Assembly (NCBI GenBank): GCA_017882615.1
Contig: JADGPD010000002.1
Coordinates: 24,027 to 88,026 of the forward strand
Origin: Thermoleophilia bacterium
GTDB taxonomy: Bacteria; Actinomycetota; Thermoleophilia; Gaiellales; Gaiellaceae
Direction: 5' to 3'
Length of the DNA: 64,000 nt
Every line of letters begins with the position of its first letter. Position 1 is the stretch's first letter. A program made the translations under genes and the position numbers. A model generated the notes under the pieces. The model was not told where the DNA came from. It did no database searches and worked only from the letters and a program-made list of their open reading frames with translations. Of this stretch, positions 53,872 to 62,597 are shown piece by piece.

Positions 53872-54060
53872 GCCGCTCCGACCTCGCCGCTCGAAGCGGC
53901 CGGCGCAACCTCTCACAGCGGTCTTAAGCGGAGGCTGGAAAATCGAGGTTCGCGCGACCCGGGCTCAGCAGAATCTGGTCTCGAGACCGCATTCGAGGCC
54001 GGGCCACGTAGAATCCCGCTCTCTGGGACGCCGCACACCAGACAACAGAAGGGACGCACC

Positions 54061-54480
54061 GTGGTCGACAAAGCCGAAGACCAGCAGGAGAGGCAGCGAA
54101 TAGAGAGCGTGATCGATGCCGAGCTCGAGTCGATGGCCGACGACGAGATCGAGCGCTATCTGACGCTACTCGCCGAGGACGCGCTATTCCTTCCGCCCGA
54201 CCTTCCGTCGATCGGAGGCGAAGAGCTGCACGCCTGGTTGCGCGAGTTCCTCGGAGAGTGGCGAATCGAGTGGCTCGGCTACAGACACAACGAAACCGAG
54301 ATTCGCGGCGACCTTGCCTTCCATCGCTTTAGCTACAGCTGGCGCCTGGAGCCCAAGCGCGGCGGCCAGTTGCAGGTCTCGCACGGCAAGGGCCTGCACA
54401 TCCTGCGCCGCGACGGCGACGGCGACTGGAAGATCGCCCGCGAGACCTGGAACGCCCGGCCGACGCCGAACACGATCTAA
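54061..54480 (+). CDS. SnoaL/NTF2-like (DUF4440-type) protein
   Basis: The 139-residue protein follows the NTF2-fold pattern: a helical start (RIESVIDAELESMADDEIERYLTLLAEDALFLPPD), central strands, and a C-terminal GKGLHILRRDGDGDWKIARETWN typical of SnoaL-like/DUF4440 proteins. It is a small polyketide-cyclase-like or ketosteroid-isomerase-like enzyme or a ligand binder; substrate unknown. The GTG at 54061 has GAAGGGA 9 nt upstream, so the longer in-phase upstream frame is rejected. Confidence 0.85.
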   Translation: MVDKAEDQQERQRIESVIDAELESMADDEIERYLTLLAEDALFLPPDLPSIGGEELHAWLREFLGEWRIEWLGYRHNETEIRGDLAFHRFSYSWRLEPKRGGQLQVSHGKGLHILRRDGDGDWKIARETWNARPTPNTI

Positions 54481-54547
54481 CGCCCGCGCCGGCTACGGAT
54501 CGGACGCTGCCCTGCCCTCCCGGCCGCCGAGCTGAGAGAATCTCGCC

Positions 54548-55600
54548 ATGATCGATATAACCGAGTTGCGCGACGGAGGCCAGGATGCCGAGAGCATCGC
54601 CGCCAAGATCGCTTCCTTCCTGTCTCCGGCGACGCGCTCGCTCGAGCTGGCGCTCTACGACGTGCATCTGGAAAGCGAGCACGCCGCGCCGATCCACGCC
54701 GCGCTGGCGGAGGTGCTCGCGCGCGGGGTGCGGGTGCGCCTCGTCTACAACGTCGAATTCGGCAAGCCGATCGCCGTCCCGCGCCCGCCGGTCTTGCGGC
54801 CCGAGCTGGTCGAGGCACTTCCGGTCGAGACGCGCAGCATTCCCGGCGTTCCCGACCTGATGCACCACAAGTACGTCGTTCGCGACGGCGAGGCCGTGCT
54901 GACGGGCTCGACCAACTGGACCGACGAGTCCTGGTCGCGCGAGGAGAACCTGATCGCGATCATCGATTCCAAGGAGCTCGCGCTCCGTTACCAGCAGAAC
55001 TTCGAGGAGTTGTGGCAGAAGCGCGACGTCGAGCGCTCCGGGCATGTCGACTCGGCGCCGATCGATATCGAGGGACACCGCGTTCGGCCCTGGTTCGCGC
55101 CCGGCCACGGCGAGGCGGTCGCCCATCGAATCGCGCGCCGCCTGGGTCAGGCGAAACGCCGCATCCGCATCGCGTCGCCGGTGCTCACGTCGGGACCGAT
55201 TCTCGGCACCCTGGCCGAGCTGATCGGAGATCACGAGCGCAGCCCGGTCGATATCGCCGGCGTGCTCGACTCGACTCAGATCGCCGAGGTACTTCACCAG
55301 TGGCGCGACAGGCCGCAGGTGAGCTGGAAGGAGTCGGCGCTACGCTCGCTCGTCGCGCACACGCCCTGGAGCGGCAAGCAGTCGACGCCCTGGACTCCGA
55401 ACAGCGTCCATGACTACATGCACGCCAAGATCGTGGTCGCCGACGACGCCGTCTTCTTCGGCAGCTTCAACCTCTCACGCTCCGGCGAGCGCAACGCCGA
55501 GAACACGCTTGAGATAGAAGACGCCGAGCTGGCCGAGCGACTGGCGGCGTTCGTCGACGAGATTCGCGGCCGCTATCCGCGGCTCGAGCTGCCCGAGTAA
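54548..55600 (+). CDS. Phospholipase D-like protein
   Basis: The 350-residue protein has two HKD motifs: His107-x-Lys...Asp113 followed by GSTNW, and His291-x-Lys293...Asp298 followed by GSFNLS. This is the full pair needed for a phosphodiesterase active site of the PLD superfamily. No signal peptide is present, so a cytoplasmic phosphatase, nuclease or phospholipid enzyme is possible. A GAGAAT hexamer lies 6 nt before the ATG. It ends 7 nt from the convergent osmC-like gene. Confidence 0.88.
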   Translation: MIDITELRDGGQDAESIAAKIASFLSPATRSLELALYDVHLESEHAAPIHAALAEVLARGVRVRLVYNVEFGKPIAVPRPPVLRPELVEALPVETRSIPGVPDLMHHKYVVRDGEAVLTGSTNWTDESWSREENLIAIIDSKELALRYQQNFEELWQKRDVERSGHVDSAPIDIEGHRVRPWFAPGHGEAVAHRIARRLGQAKRRIRIASPVLTSGPILGTLAELIGDHERSPVDIAGVLDSTQIAEVLHQWRDRPQVSWKESALRSLVAHTPWSGKQSTPWTPNSVHDYMHAKIVVADDAVFFGSFNLSRSGERNAENTLEIEDAELAERLAAFVDEIRGRYPRLELPE

Positions 55601-55607
55601 CGCCGGC

Positions 55608-56048
55608 CTAAGGTTTCCGCGCCTCGACCTCTACCGAGACGACCTCGCACTCGCTCGCGGGAATCTCGACTCCTGCGCGCAGCGTGTTGTGCACGCGGCT
55701 GTTCTTGTCGACCGCTTCGGCAAGCTCGAGTATCTCGTCCTCGTCCGCCTCCGCTTCGATGCGAACGCTGAGCGTGACGTTCTGCGCACGCACCGGCTCG
55801 CCGCCCCAGTCGCATTCGCAAACAACGCGAGCCCCCAGGAGCGAGATACCGCGCCGCTCGGCCTCCTGTTGCAGGTCGTTGACGAAGCAGGCGCCGATCG
55901 CCATCAGCAGGAGATCGCCGCCCGAGAAGCCGTAGCCGCAACCGGCCTCCTGCTCGGGCCGATCGATCGTCAGCGAGTGCTTGCCGGCCCACCCGACTGC
56001 GAAAGACGCATCGTGAACCGACCGCACGTGAACCGTCGTTTGCGCCAT
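55608..56048 (-). CDS. OsmC/Ohr-family protein
   Basis: The 146-residue OsmC-family protein probably reduces organic peroxides. The two redox Cys are in place: Cys54 in LLMAIGACFVNDL and Cys77 in VVCECDW. The start MAQTTVHVRSV at 56048 gives the usual family length; upstream residues are unconserved. It resembles the YhfA-like branch more than Ohr. A GC-rich stretch (GGGGGCCCCC) lies just upstream and could hide the ribosome binding site. Confidence 0.86.
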   Translation of the reverse strand: MAQTTVHVRSVHDASFAVGWAGKHSLTIDRPEQEAGCGYGFSGGDLLLMAIGACFVNDLQQEAERRGISLLGARVVCECDWGGEPVRAQNVTLSVRIEAEADEDEILELAEAVDKNSRVHNTLRAGVEIPASECEVVSVEVEARKP

Positions 56049-56149
56049 CTGGGGGCCCCCTTTTCGCCTCGCTTGATGTAAGAGTAGGTCAGAACCGGTT
56101 TCACGGCGCAAACCGTGAGACGGATGCGATGCAAAGGGGGAGCCTGGCA

Positions 56150-57061
56150 ATGAGGGGGATTCGAGTCGCAGTGATCGTCTTTCTGGCGCTGGCCGCTAGC
56201 GCGGGCGCCGCTACCGCCCCGCGCCTGCCCGGCGCGCCGAAGTGCCCGCTCTTTCCGGCCTCGAGTGTCTGGAACAAGCGCGTCGACAAGCTGCCCGTGG
56301 CTTCCGACTCGCAGGCGATCATCAGCTCGATCGGGCTCGATACAGGGCTCCATCCCGACTTCGGCACAGTCTGGGACGGGCATCCGAACGGGATTCCCTA
56401 CACGATCGCGAACAAGCAGACCAAGCGCTTCCGCGTCAGCTTCGACTACGCCAGCGAAAGCGACAAGGGCCCCTATCCGATCCCGGCCAACGTGAAGATC
56501 GAAGCCGGCAGCGACCACCACGCGCTGATCGTCGAGCGCGACAGCTGCCGTCTATATGAGCTCTACGCGCTGCAGAAGACATCGAGCGGCTGGCACGCCG
56601 GCTCAGGCGCGATCTGGAACCTGCGCTCGAACAAGCTGCGGCCCGCGGGCTGGACGTCGGCCGACGCCGCCGGGCTGTCGATGCTGCCCGGGCTGGCGCG
56701 CTACGACGAGGTCGCCCGCGGCCACATCGACCATGCGCTTCGCTTCACGGTTGAGAGCACGCGCCGCGCCTACATCTATCCCGCGCGCCATTTCGCAAGT
56801 GACCAGACCGATCCGAATCTGCCTCCGATGGGTCTGCGAGTTCGGCTGCGCGCCGGCTTCGACACGAGCGGCTACCCGCGCCAGGTGCGCGTCATCCTGA
56901 CGGCGCTCAAGCGCTACGGGATGATCGTCGCCGACAACGGCTCGAACTGGTACATCTCGGGCGCCCCCGACCGCCGCTGGAACGACGACGCGCTGCACGC
57001 GATCGGCGGCGTCACGGGCGCGAACTTCGAGGTGGTTGACACCTCGAAACTGCGGCCGTAG
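56150..57061 (+). CDS. Secreted protein of unknown function
   Basis: This 303-residue exported protein has a Sec signal peptide (about 22 residues, ending near AGAATA). The mature part resembles a family I have seen in soil bacteria: SSVWNKRVDKLPV, DFGTVWDGHPNGIPY, GPYPIPANVKIE, GAIWNL, RAYIYPARHFAS, LPPMGLRVRL, and at the end DNGSNWYISGAPDRRWNDD. The Trp/Tyr-rich pattern suggests a beta-rich carbohydrate-related domain, but that is a guess. The ATG at 56150 follows GGGGAG; an in-frame ATG at 56129 lacks a site. Confidence 0.75.
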   Translation: MRGIRVAVIVFLALAASAGAATAPRLPGAPKCPLFPASSVWNKRVDKLPVASDSQAIISSIGLDTGLHPDFGTVWDGHPNGIPYTIANKQTKRFRVSFDYASESDKGPYPIPANVKIEAGSDHHALIVERDSCRLYELYALQKTSSGWHAGSGAIWNLRSNKLRPAGWTSADAAGLSMLPGLARYDEVARGHIDHALRFTVESTRRAYIYPARHFASDQTDPNLPPMGLRVRLRAGFDTSGYPRQVRVILTALKRYGMIVADNGSNWYISGAPDRRWNDDALHAIGGVTGANFEVVDTSKLRP

Positions 57062-57090
57062 AGGCCAGAGCGTAAAGCAGTGGCGGATGA

Positions 57091-57303
57091 CTAGGGACGC
57101 AGCTTGGGCGGACTGAAGAGCGTCTCGAACCGCGAGACCAATCGAGACGCCCAGATCCTGAACGTTCCGACCGGCCGCTCCACGAGCACGAGCTCATCAC
57201 CTTCGAGACGAAAACGTGCTCGAGCATCGCGGCGTGAAGAGCCGAGCATGGCGCTCATCTTCGGGTCGCCTCGATCGCTGGAGACCGCCAGCGCAGTCCC
57301 CAC
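57091..57303 (-). CDS. Possible small protein
   Basis: This is a 70-residue frame with a protein-like middle (FRLEGDELVLVERPVGTFRIWA) and a basic end. No ribosome binding site or family supports it; a shorter start at an internal Met is possible. It lies in a 486-nt stretch with nothing else convincing (57304-57547 seems empty). Confidence 0.35.
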   Translation of the reverse strand: MGTALAVSSDRGDPKMSAMLGSSRRDARARFRLEGDELVLVERPVGTFRIWASRLVSRFETLFSPPKLRP

Positions 57304-57547
57304 CTAATAACCGCTAACGTCCGCTTACGGGCCTCTCGCAAAGCTCGAACTCCCCCTGATCTCTAGCTGGTTGGAGCGCGGCGACGGCTCGCCGCAGCTC
57401 GCCACTCTCCCCGCGGTGGAGACTTTTCGCCCCGCGAGCGGAACGTCCTTCTCACGAAATTCGCGGACAGCGCGGGGTAACTCGAGCAGCGCTCGGCCGA
57501 GCTCCGCTGCAGTCGGGCTCAACCTGGCTACACGGCGCAGGGTTGGA

Positions 57548-57916
57548 TCAGCTCTCAGGCTTGTGGCAGACGGCTTCGATGTTGTGACCGTCGGCGTCGA
57601 GCACAAAGGCCGCGTAGTACGTCTCGTGGTAGTGCGGGCGCAGACCGGGCGCCCCGTTGTCCTTCGCGCCGGCCGCGATGGCCGCCGCATAGAACGCCGC
57701 TACGAGATCTCGATTTTCGACCTGAAAACCCAGGTGAATGGGCACGACCGTTTCCTCTGGACGAATCCAGAAGTCGGGAACACCCTGAGCGCTCTTGAAG
57801 CCCGCTCCCCACTCGCCCTCGAAGGCGATTCCGTAGCCGAGCGGCTCCAGCGCCGCCTTGTAGAACTCTTTCGCCGAGTCGAGATTCGTGACACCGATGA
57901 ATACGTGGTCGATCAT
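57548..57916 (-). CDS. Glyoxalase/VOC-family protein
   Basis: The 122-residue single-domain protein has the vicinal oxygen chelate pattern: IDHVFIGVTNLDSAKEFYKAALEPLGYG (metal His3), a central HLGFQVENRDLV, and the final AFVLDADGHNIEAVCHKPE with the second-half metal site. It resembles lactoylglutathione lyase-like or PhnB-like proteins; substrate unknown. I chose the ATG at 57916 as the domain start; a start further upstream would add about 30 unconserved residues. Confidence 0.85.
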   Translation of the reverse strand: MIDHVFIGVTNLDSAKEFYKAALEPLGYGIAFEGEWGAGFKSAQGVPDFWIRPEETVVPIHLGFQVENRDLVAAFYAAAIAAGAKDNGAPGLRPHYHETYYAAFVLDADGHNIEAVCHKPES

Positions 57917-58028
57917 CTCGGGAGTCTCGCCGGTGGGCCGGGCGCCGTCAAGCCGCCCATCCGGGTCGGTCGGCCCTCCCTCGTTCGAGGGATAGGTCAC
58001 AAAAGACAACGAGCCGAAGCACCTCGTA

Positions 58029-58679
58029 ATGCGCCGCGCCGCCCCCTTCGCCGCGATCGTGCTCCTGCTCCTGGCGGTTGCCTGTGGGACGAAATCGCGG
58101 ACTCAAGACAACGCTCAGGCCGTAGCTCAAGAGAACGCACAGGCCGTCGCGAGACTGACCGGGTCCGTTCCCGCGATCGAGGCCTATTGGCAGGACCACA
58201 CCTCCTACGCCGGTATGACACTCGCCGGGCTCGTTGAGATCGACCCCGGGATCGTGGGGATCTCGATCGCCAGCGCGCACAAACAGATGTATTGCGTCGA
58301 GGCGACCGCGGGCAACTCACGCGCCTTCAAGAACGGGCCGGCAGGCGAGATCATGCTCGGCTCCTGCGGCGATCCAAAAAACGGGAAGCCGTTCAGCCCG
58401 CCGCCGTCAGAAGAGCCCTCGTCGTCGAGCGAACCGCTCGACGGACCCAGCGCGCTACGCGCATCCATTCCGGCGATCGAGGCCTACTGGCAGGATCACA
58501 CCTCCTACGCCGGAATGACCGTCTCGAACTTGCGCGAAAAAATCGACGCCGGGCTCCCGGAGATCAAGATCGTCAGCGCGAAGAAGAAGACGTACTGCAT
58601 CGAGATTGCTGTGGACGGCGTGAGCTCCTTCACTCAGGGACCGATGGGCGAGTTCAGGCAAGGGCACTGCCCGGCCTAG
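58029..58679 (+). CDS. Lipoprotein with two pilin-head-like repeats
   Basis: This 216-residue lipoprotein has its lipobox near Cys19 (LAVACG). It has two repeats of about 85 residues (about 45-115 and 145-215), joined by a Pro/Ser linker. Each begins PAIEAYWQDHTSYAGMT and ends with paired Cys (YC.E..........C). This resembles the globular C-terminal head of type IV pilin-like proteins of Solirubrobacterales (AIEAYYADNGTYAGMT), here without the pilin N-terminal helix. The role is unknown. Confidence 0.75.
   Translation: MRRAAPFAAIVLLLLAVACGTKSRTQDNAQAVAQENAQAVARLTGSVPAIEAYWQDHTSYAGMTLAGLVEIDPGIVGISIASAHKQMYCVEATAGNSRAFKNGPAGEIMLGSCGDPKNGKPFSPPPSEEPSSSSEPLDGPSALRASIPAIEAYWQDHTSYAGMTVSNLREKIDAGLPEIKIVSAKKKTYCIEIAVDGVSSFTQGPMGEFRQGHCPA
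58171..58219 (+). repeat. Direct repeat copy 1 in the lipoprotein gene
   Basis: This 49-bp segment is repeated at 58471-58519 with four mismatches, exactly 300 bp (100 codons) later, and marks the start of each pilin-head-like unit. The near-identity suggests a recent duplication or gene conversion. Confidence 0.9.
58471..58519 (+). repeat. Direct repeat copy 2 in the lipoprotein gene
   Basis: This is the second copy of the 49-bp segment at 58171, with four mismatches, encoding PAIEAYWQDHTSYAGMT again. Confidence 0.9.
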
Positions 58680-58733
58680 CCTCCAGCACCTCTTGCACGT
58701 CCCATCGCCGCGCGTTCCGGGGTCACTTTAAAA

Positions 58734-58757
58734 GGGATAGTTTTAGTGTAGAATCCC
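58734..58757 (+). promoter_or_regulatory. -10 box and inverted repeat of the HxlR gene
   Basis: TAGAAT at 58749-58754 ends 7 nt before the ATG at 58762, so the mRNA is probably leaderless. GGGAT (58734-58738) and ATCCC (58753-58757) form an inverted repeat over the -10 region, a possible autorepression site. Confidence 0.5.
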
Positions 58758-58761
58758 TCCT

Positions 58762-59157
58762 ATGCGGACACTTTCTGACATTCACGCCACCGACTGCTGC
58801 GGCGTGGCGGCGACCGCGGAGTTCCTCGGCGCCAAGTGGACGGCACTGATCGTCCACGATCTCTCCGAGGGCGCGCGCCGCTTCTGCGAGCTCGAGCGTT
58901 CCTGTCCGGGAATCAGCCCGCGCACGCTCTCCGAGCGCCTGCGCACACTCGAGCAGGAGGGCTTTCTCGAGCGCAAGAGCTTCCCGGAATCGCCACCGCG
59001 GGTCGAATACACGCTGACCCAGAAGGGATGCGGGCTGCTCGCGATCATCCACGAGATGAGCAAGTTCGGGCACGACTGGCTCTTCTGCGGACATGAGCAT
59101 CACCACGCGGCGGTCGCGGCGGCGGTAGAGACCGCGGTCGAAGCGGCTAACGCCTAG
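58762..59157 (+). CDS. HxlR-family transcriptional regulator
   Basis: The 131-residue winged-helix regulator has the HxlR pattern: AEFLGAKWTALIVHDLSEGARRFCELERSCPGISPRTLSERLRTLE, then a wing with RVEYTLTQKG. It has an N-terminal Cys pair (DCCG), often redox-sensing in the family, and a C-terminal His/Cys cluster (FCGHEHHH) that might bind metal. The target genes are unknown. Its TAG overlaps the M20 peptidase stop in CTAG. Confidence 0.9.
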   Translation: MRTLSDIHATDCCGVAATAEFLGAKWTALIVHDLSEGARRFCELERSCPGISPRTLSERLRTLEQEGFLERKSFPESPPRVEYTLTQKGCGLLAIIHEMSKFGHDWLFCGHEHHHAAVAAAVETAVEAANA

Positions 59158-60488
59158 GACTTCGTCTCGAGACCTGTCCCGAGCTCCGTCAGGATCGCCT
59201 TGGCGACTGCGATCCCCGGCTCGAGATACCCGGCCCAGAAACGCTCGTTGGGCGAGTGGATGTTCCCTTCGGGTAGATCGAAGCCGGTCACGATCGCCGG
59301 GATTCCCTTGGCCTGAAGGGCGGGCATGATCGGGAGAGTGCCGCCGATGCGAACGAAGAGCGGGCGACTGCCGAAGGAGCGCTCGAAGGCGGCCAGAGCG
59401 AGCTGGATCGCCGGCGCGCTCAGGTCGACCAGCGCCGGAGCGCTCGCCGAGAGAAGCTGAACTCGGAGCTCGGCGCCGGCGGGCGCCGCCTCGGTCAGGA
59501 GCCGCTCCAGCGCCGCGCCGATGACGACCGCATCCTGGCCGGGAGCAAGCCTGATCGAGACGTTGGCCGACGCGCGCACCGGCAACACCGTCTTCTGTAG
59601 ATGCGGCGAGCCTCCCTCGATGCCGTTGACGTCGAGCGAAGGCCAAGCGCAGGTGCGCAGGTAGAACTCGGCCGCTGCGCTCTCGTCGGCGGGCCGGGCG
59701 CCCTGGTCGGCCAGTGTGCGCTCGCCGCTCGGCAGAGCGGCGACGGCGGCCAGCTCCTCGGCGCTCGGAGGAATGACTCCGGCCATGAGCGGCTCGGGCA
59801 GGCGCCCTTCGACGGGGAGAAGCGCGGCGAGGGTTTGGGTGAGCGCATGCAAAGCGTTTAGTGCGGCGCCTCCATAGACGCCGGAGTGCAGATCGCGCTC
59901 GCCGCTTTCGAGCTCGAGGTGGAAGTAGGCGAGCCCACGGCTGGCGATCGTGAAGGCGGGGATGTCGCGCTCGATCATCGCGGTGTCGAAGATCAGGCAG
60001 GCGTCGGCTCCCCGCTCGTCCGCCATCAAGAACTCGGCAATCGAGCCGCCGCCGATCTCCTCCTCGCCATCGCAGATAAACCGAACATTGACCGGCAGGG
60101 CCTTCTCCCGCGCGAGCGCGCGAGTCGCCTCGAGCAGCATGAACAGCTGCCCCTTGTCATCGGCGGCGCCGCGCCCGTAGAGCCAGCCGTCCCGCTCGAC
60201 GAGCGTGAACGGCTCGGAGTGCCAGAGCTCGAGCGGATCGACCGCCTGAACGTCGAAATGCCCGTAACAGAGCACGGTGGGAGCGCTGGGCCCGCCCGAG
60301 GCGGCGATCTCGCCGACTACCAGGGGCGCCCCGCGCCAGTCGATCCTCTCGGCCGCGCCGCCCGCTTTGCGGATCTTGTCGACCAGCCAGTCGCCGGCTC
60401 GCTCGACGTCATCGACGCGGGCCGGATCGGCGCTCACGCTCGGGATGGCGATCCACTCCGCCAGCTCTGTCAGCAACTCCCTTTTCAC
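59154..60488 (-). CDS. M20-family metallopeptidase (dipeptidase-like)
   Basis: The 444-residue zinc peptidase has the metal-site series: YGHFDVQ (His and Asp), GRGAADDKGQ (bridging Asp), DGEEEIGG (Glu-Glu), IFDT and a C-terminal IHSPNE with the last His. The central dimerisation domain is present (RDLHSGVYGG). It resembles CNDP-like dipeptidases. The GTG at 60488 is chosen for family-length N-terminus KRELLTELAEWIAIPSVS and because TACACT lies 7 nt upstream; longer in-phase frames are not conserved. Confidence 0.9.
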   Translation of the reverse strand: MKRELLTELAEWIAIPSVSADPARVDDVERAGDWLVDKIRKAGGAAERIDWRGAPLVVGEIAASGGPSAPTVLCYGHFDVQAVDPLELWHSEPFTLVERDGWLYGRGAADDKGQLFMLLEATRALAREKALPVNVRFICDGEEEIGGGSIAEFLMADERGADACLIFDTAMIERDIPAFTIASRGLAYFHLELESGERDLHSGVYGGAALNALHALTQTLAALLPVEGRLPEPLMAGVIPPSAEELAAVAALPSGERTLADQGARPADESAAAEFYLRTCAWPSLDVNGIEGGSPHLQKTVLPVRASANVSIRLAPGQDAVVIGAALERLLTEAAPAGAELRVQLLSASAPALVDLSAPAIQLALAAFERSFGSRPLFVRIGGTLPIMPALQAKGIPAIVTGFDLPEGNIHSPNERFWAGYLEPGIAVAKAILTELGTGLETKS

Positions 60489-60495
60489 GTCAGCG

Positions 60496-60501
60496 AGTGT
60501 A
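60496..60501 (-). promoter_or_regulatory. -10 element of the M20 peptidase gene
   Basis: TACACT (minus strand) ends 7 nt before the GTG at 60488; no ribosome binding site between. Confidence 0.45.
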
Positions 60502-60566
60502 CTAACCGAATACTGTGTAGACGAAGCGGGGAAATCGCCGAAAGCCAAATTCCACGAGGTGAGGTC

Positions 60567-61061
60567 ATGCGCTCGATAGCAGTCGCCGTTATCGCCGCCC
60601 TTGCTACCGCTTCGGTAGCGCTGGCCGGCAGCTCGTTCCTGATCAGCAAGAGCTCGGTCGGCAAGGGAACGCTCGGTCAGAGCCGAGCAGCCTACAAGGC
60701 CGCCTACGGCAAGCCTCAGCCGGTCGAGAACCTCGAGGGAGGCCTCACGCGACTCAAGTACCAAAAAGGCGCAATCGAGGTTTACTTCGCGACCGGCAAG
60801 AACTCGGGGCGCTACATCGTCGCGACCAGCAAGGGCTACAAGACGGCCAAGGGCGTCGGTCCCTGCGCCTCGGGCTCTGCTGTGAAGAAGGCTTACCCGT
60901 CGGCCGTGAAGGTGCCACTCGCCGGTGGCAACGAGTTCGCCTACCGGCTCGGGACCGCGCTCTGGTTCGACATCGAGTCGGGCAAGGTTGCCACCGTCGC
61001 GCTCGGCGTGGGCAAGCAGACGGCTTGGATCGCCTCGAACTCACCCGCCTGCCACTCGTAG
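60567..61061 (+). CDS. Small secreted protein, function unknown
   Basis: This is a 164-residue exported protein. A short signal peptide (to about residue 20, cleavage after ALA) is followed by KSSVGKGTLGQSRAAYKAAYGKP, reminiscent of the SmpA/BamE-like fold, and then a second similar half with one Cys pair (GPC and PAC). No family is assigned. The ATG at 60567 follows GAGGTGAGG. It ends 15 nt before the GH1 gene, so the two may be cotranscribed. Confidence 0.7.
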   Translation: MRSIAVAVIAALATASVALAGSSFLISKSSVGKGTLGQSRAAYKAAYGKPQPVENLEGGLTRLKYQKGAIEVYFATGKNSGRYIVATSKGYKTAKGVGPCASGSAVKKAYPSAVKVPLAGGNEFAYRLGTALWFDIESGKVATVALGVGKQTAWIASNSPACHS

Positions 61062-61076
61062 ATCTCGCTTCAGTCG

Positions 61077-62597
61077 ATGCCGCGAAAAGCCAAAACCGAT
61101 GATCCGCTACTACCGGACGGTTTCCGCTTCGGCGTCGCCACTTCCGCTTTCCAGATCGAGGGCGGTCTGAACGGCCCGGGCGAGCCGGCCAACAACTGGG
61201 TCTGGTGGGAGCGGGAAGGTCGCGTCGAGCCTTCCGGGATCGCGGTCGATTTCTGGAATCGCTACGAGGAGCAGCTCGACCTGGTGGCCGCCATGGGCTG
61301 CGACACCTTCAGGCTCGGGCTGGAGTGGGCCCGCATCGAGCCCGAGGAGGGACAGATCGACGAAACCGCCTTCGTCCGCTATCTGCGAATACTTGACGCC
61401 TGCGCCGAGCGCGGGCTCGAGCCGCTCGTCACGCTGCACCACTTCACCCACCCGGCTTGGCTCGGGGTGGATTTCTGGCTCTCGCCGGAGTCGCCCGAGC
61501 GCTTCGCGGTCTGGGTCGAGCAGGTGCTCGAGCGGCTGGCCGGTCGCTGCCGGCTCTGGATCACCTTCAACGAGATCGCCATCTTCGCGCAGCTCTGTTA
61601 CGCCTTCGGCATGGCCCCGCCCGGGCGCCGCCTGGCCTGGAAGGAGACGTACACGAGCGCGGCGCACATGTTCACCGCCCATGTTCTCGCCTACGGGCTG
61701 ATTCACGAACACCGGCCCGACGCGATCGTCCACACGAACACGTCGGAGAACAGCGTCTACGAGTCCAACCGGCTGTATATCGACCTGCTGCTGTCTCGCG
61801 CGGCGGGAGTGCCCCGCGACGACCTCGGCGCCTGGATCGCCGAGAAGCGCCAGGCCTGGTACGGCGCCATCGCTCCGGTAAGGCCGATCGAACGCCTGAT
61901 CAGGCGAAGCTCGGCCGCGTCCGCGCCGATCGCCCGCGTGCCCTACCGGGGTCCTCGCCTCTCTTCGCGCGCTCGCCGCGGCTCCGACGATCCCGAAGGA
62001 GCGGTGCGTCCGTTGGTCGAGGCCGTCTACTCCAGCCCCTGCGATAGGACGCTCGACGTGCTCGGGATCGACTACTACGACCCCGTCGCCGCCAACCACA
62101 TGCACCTGCCCGGGCGCCGCACCGCCGGTGGCCGCTCGTGGCAACCGAGCGCGGACCTCTGGGACGATGTCGCGTACCCGGCGGGGCTGACCGAGTACTC
62201 GCGCGCCAACCTGGCTCTCTCGGCCGAGGCGATGAGCGGCGAGCGCCCGCTCGAGCTCTGGGTTGTCGAGAACGGGCTCTGCAACCGGGTGCGAAACGGC
62301 CGCAGCTACGAGCGCAGCGACGGTTGGGACCGGCCGCGCTACCTGCGCGAAAACCTCGCCGCCGTCGTCGCCGGGCTCGACCAGGGCTTACCGATCGGCG
62401 CCTACCTGCACTGGTCGCTCACCGACAACTACGAGTGGGGCTCGTACCAGCCGCGCTTCGGCATCCACGGCGTCGATCGCGAGCGGGGCGCCAAGATCCT
62501 CGCCACCGACTCGATGGGCCGCGACTCGGCCGGCGCCTACCGGCGCCTGATCGGAGGTCTGCGCAGCGGTGACCGTTCGGTGCTCAGCGCGAGCTGA
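61077..62597 (+). CDS. Glycoside hydrolase family 1 beta-glycosidase
   Basis: The 506-residue TIM-barrel enzyme hydrolyses beta-glucosides or related glycosides. Landmarks: FRFGVATSAFQIEGG at the start, the acid/base Glu166 in TFNEIAIF (usually TxNEP), the nucleophile Glu398 in VVENG, and the aglycone-site block WSLTDNYEWGSYQPRFG. An insertion of about 50 residues (250-310) is rich in Arg and Ser. No signal peptide, so cytoplasmic. It starts 15 nt after the preceding secreted-protein gene. Confidence 0.94.
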   Translation: MPRKAKTDDPLLPDGFRFGVATSAFQIEGGLNGPGEPANNWVWWEREGRVEPSGIAVDFWNRYEEQLDLVAAMGCDTFRLGLEWARIEPEEGQIDETAFVRYLRILDACAERGLEPLVTLHHFTHPAWLGVDFWLSPESPERFAVWVEQVLERLAGRCRLWITFNEIAIFAQLCYAFGMAPPGRRLAWKETYTSAAHMFTAHVLAYGLIHEHRPDAIVHTNTSENSVYESNRLYIDLLLSRAAGVPRDDLGAWIAEKRQAWYGAIAPVRPIERLIRRSSAASAPIARVPYRGPRLSSRARRGSDDPEGAVRPLVEAVYSSPCDRTLDVLGIDYYDPVAANHMHLPGRRTAGGRSWQPSADLWDDVAYPAGLTEYSRANLALSAEAMSGERPLELWVVENGLCNRVRNGRSYERSDGWDRPRYLRENLAAVVAGLDQGLPIGAYLHWSLTDNYEWGSYQPRFGIHGVDRERGAKILATDSMGRDSAGAYRRLIGGLRSGDRSVLSAS

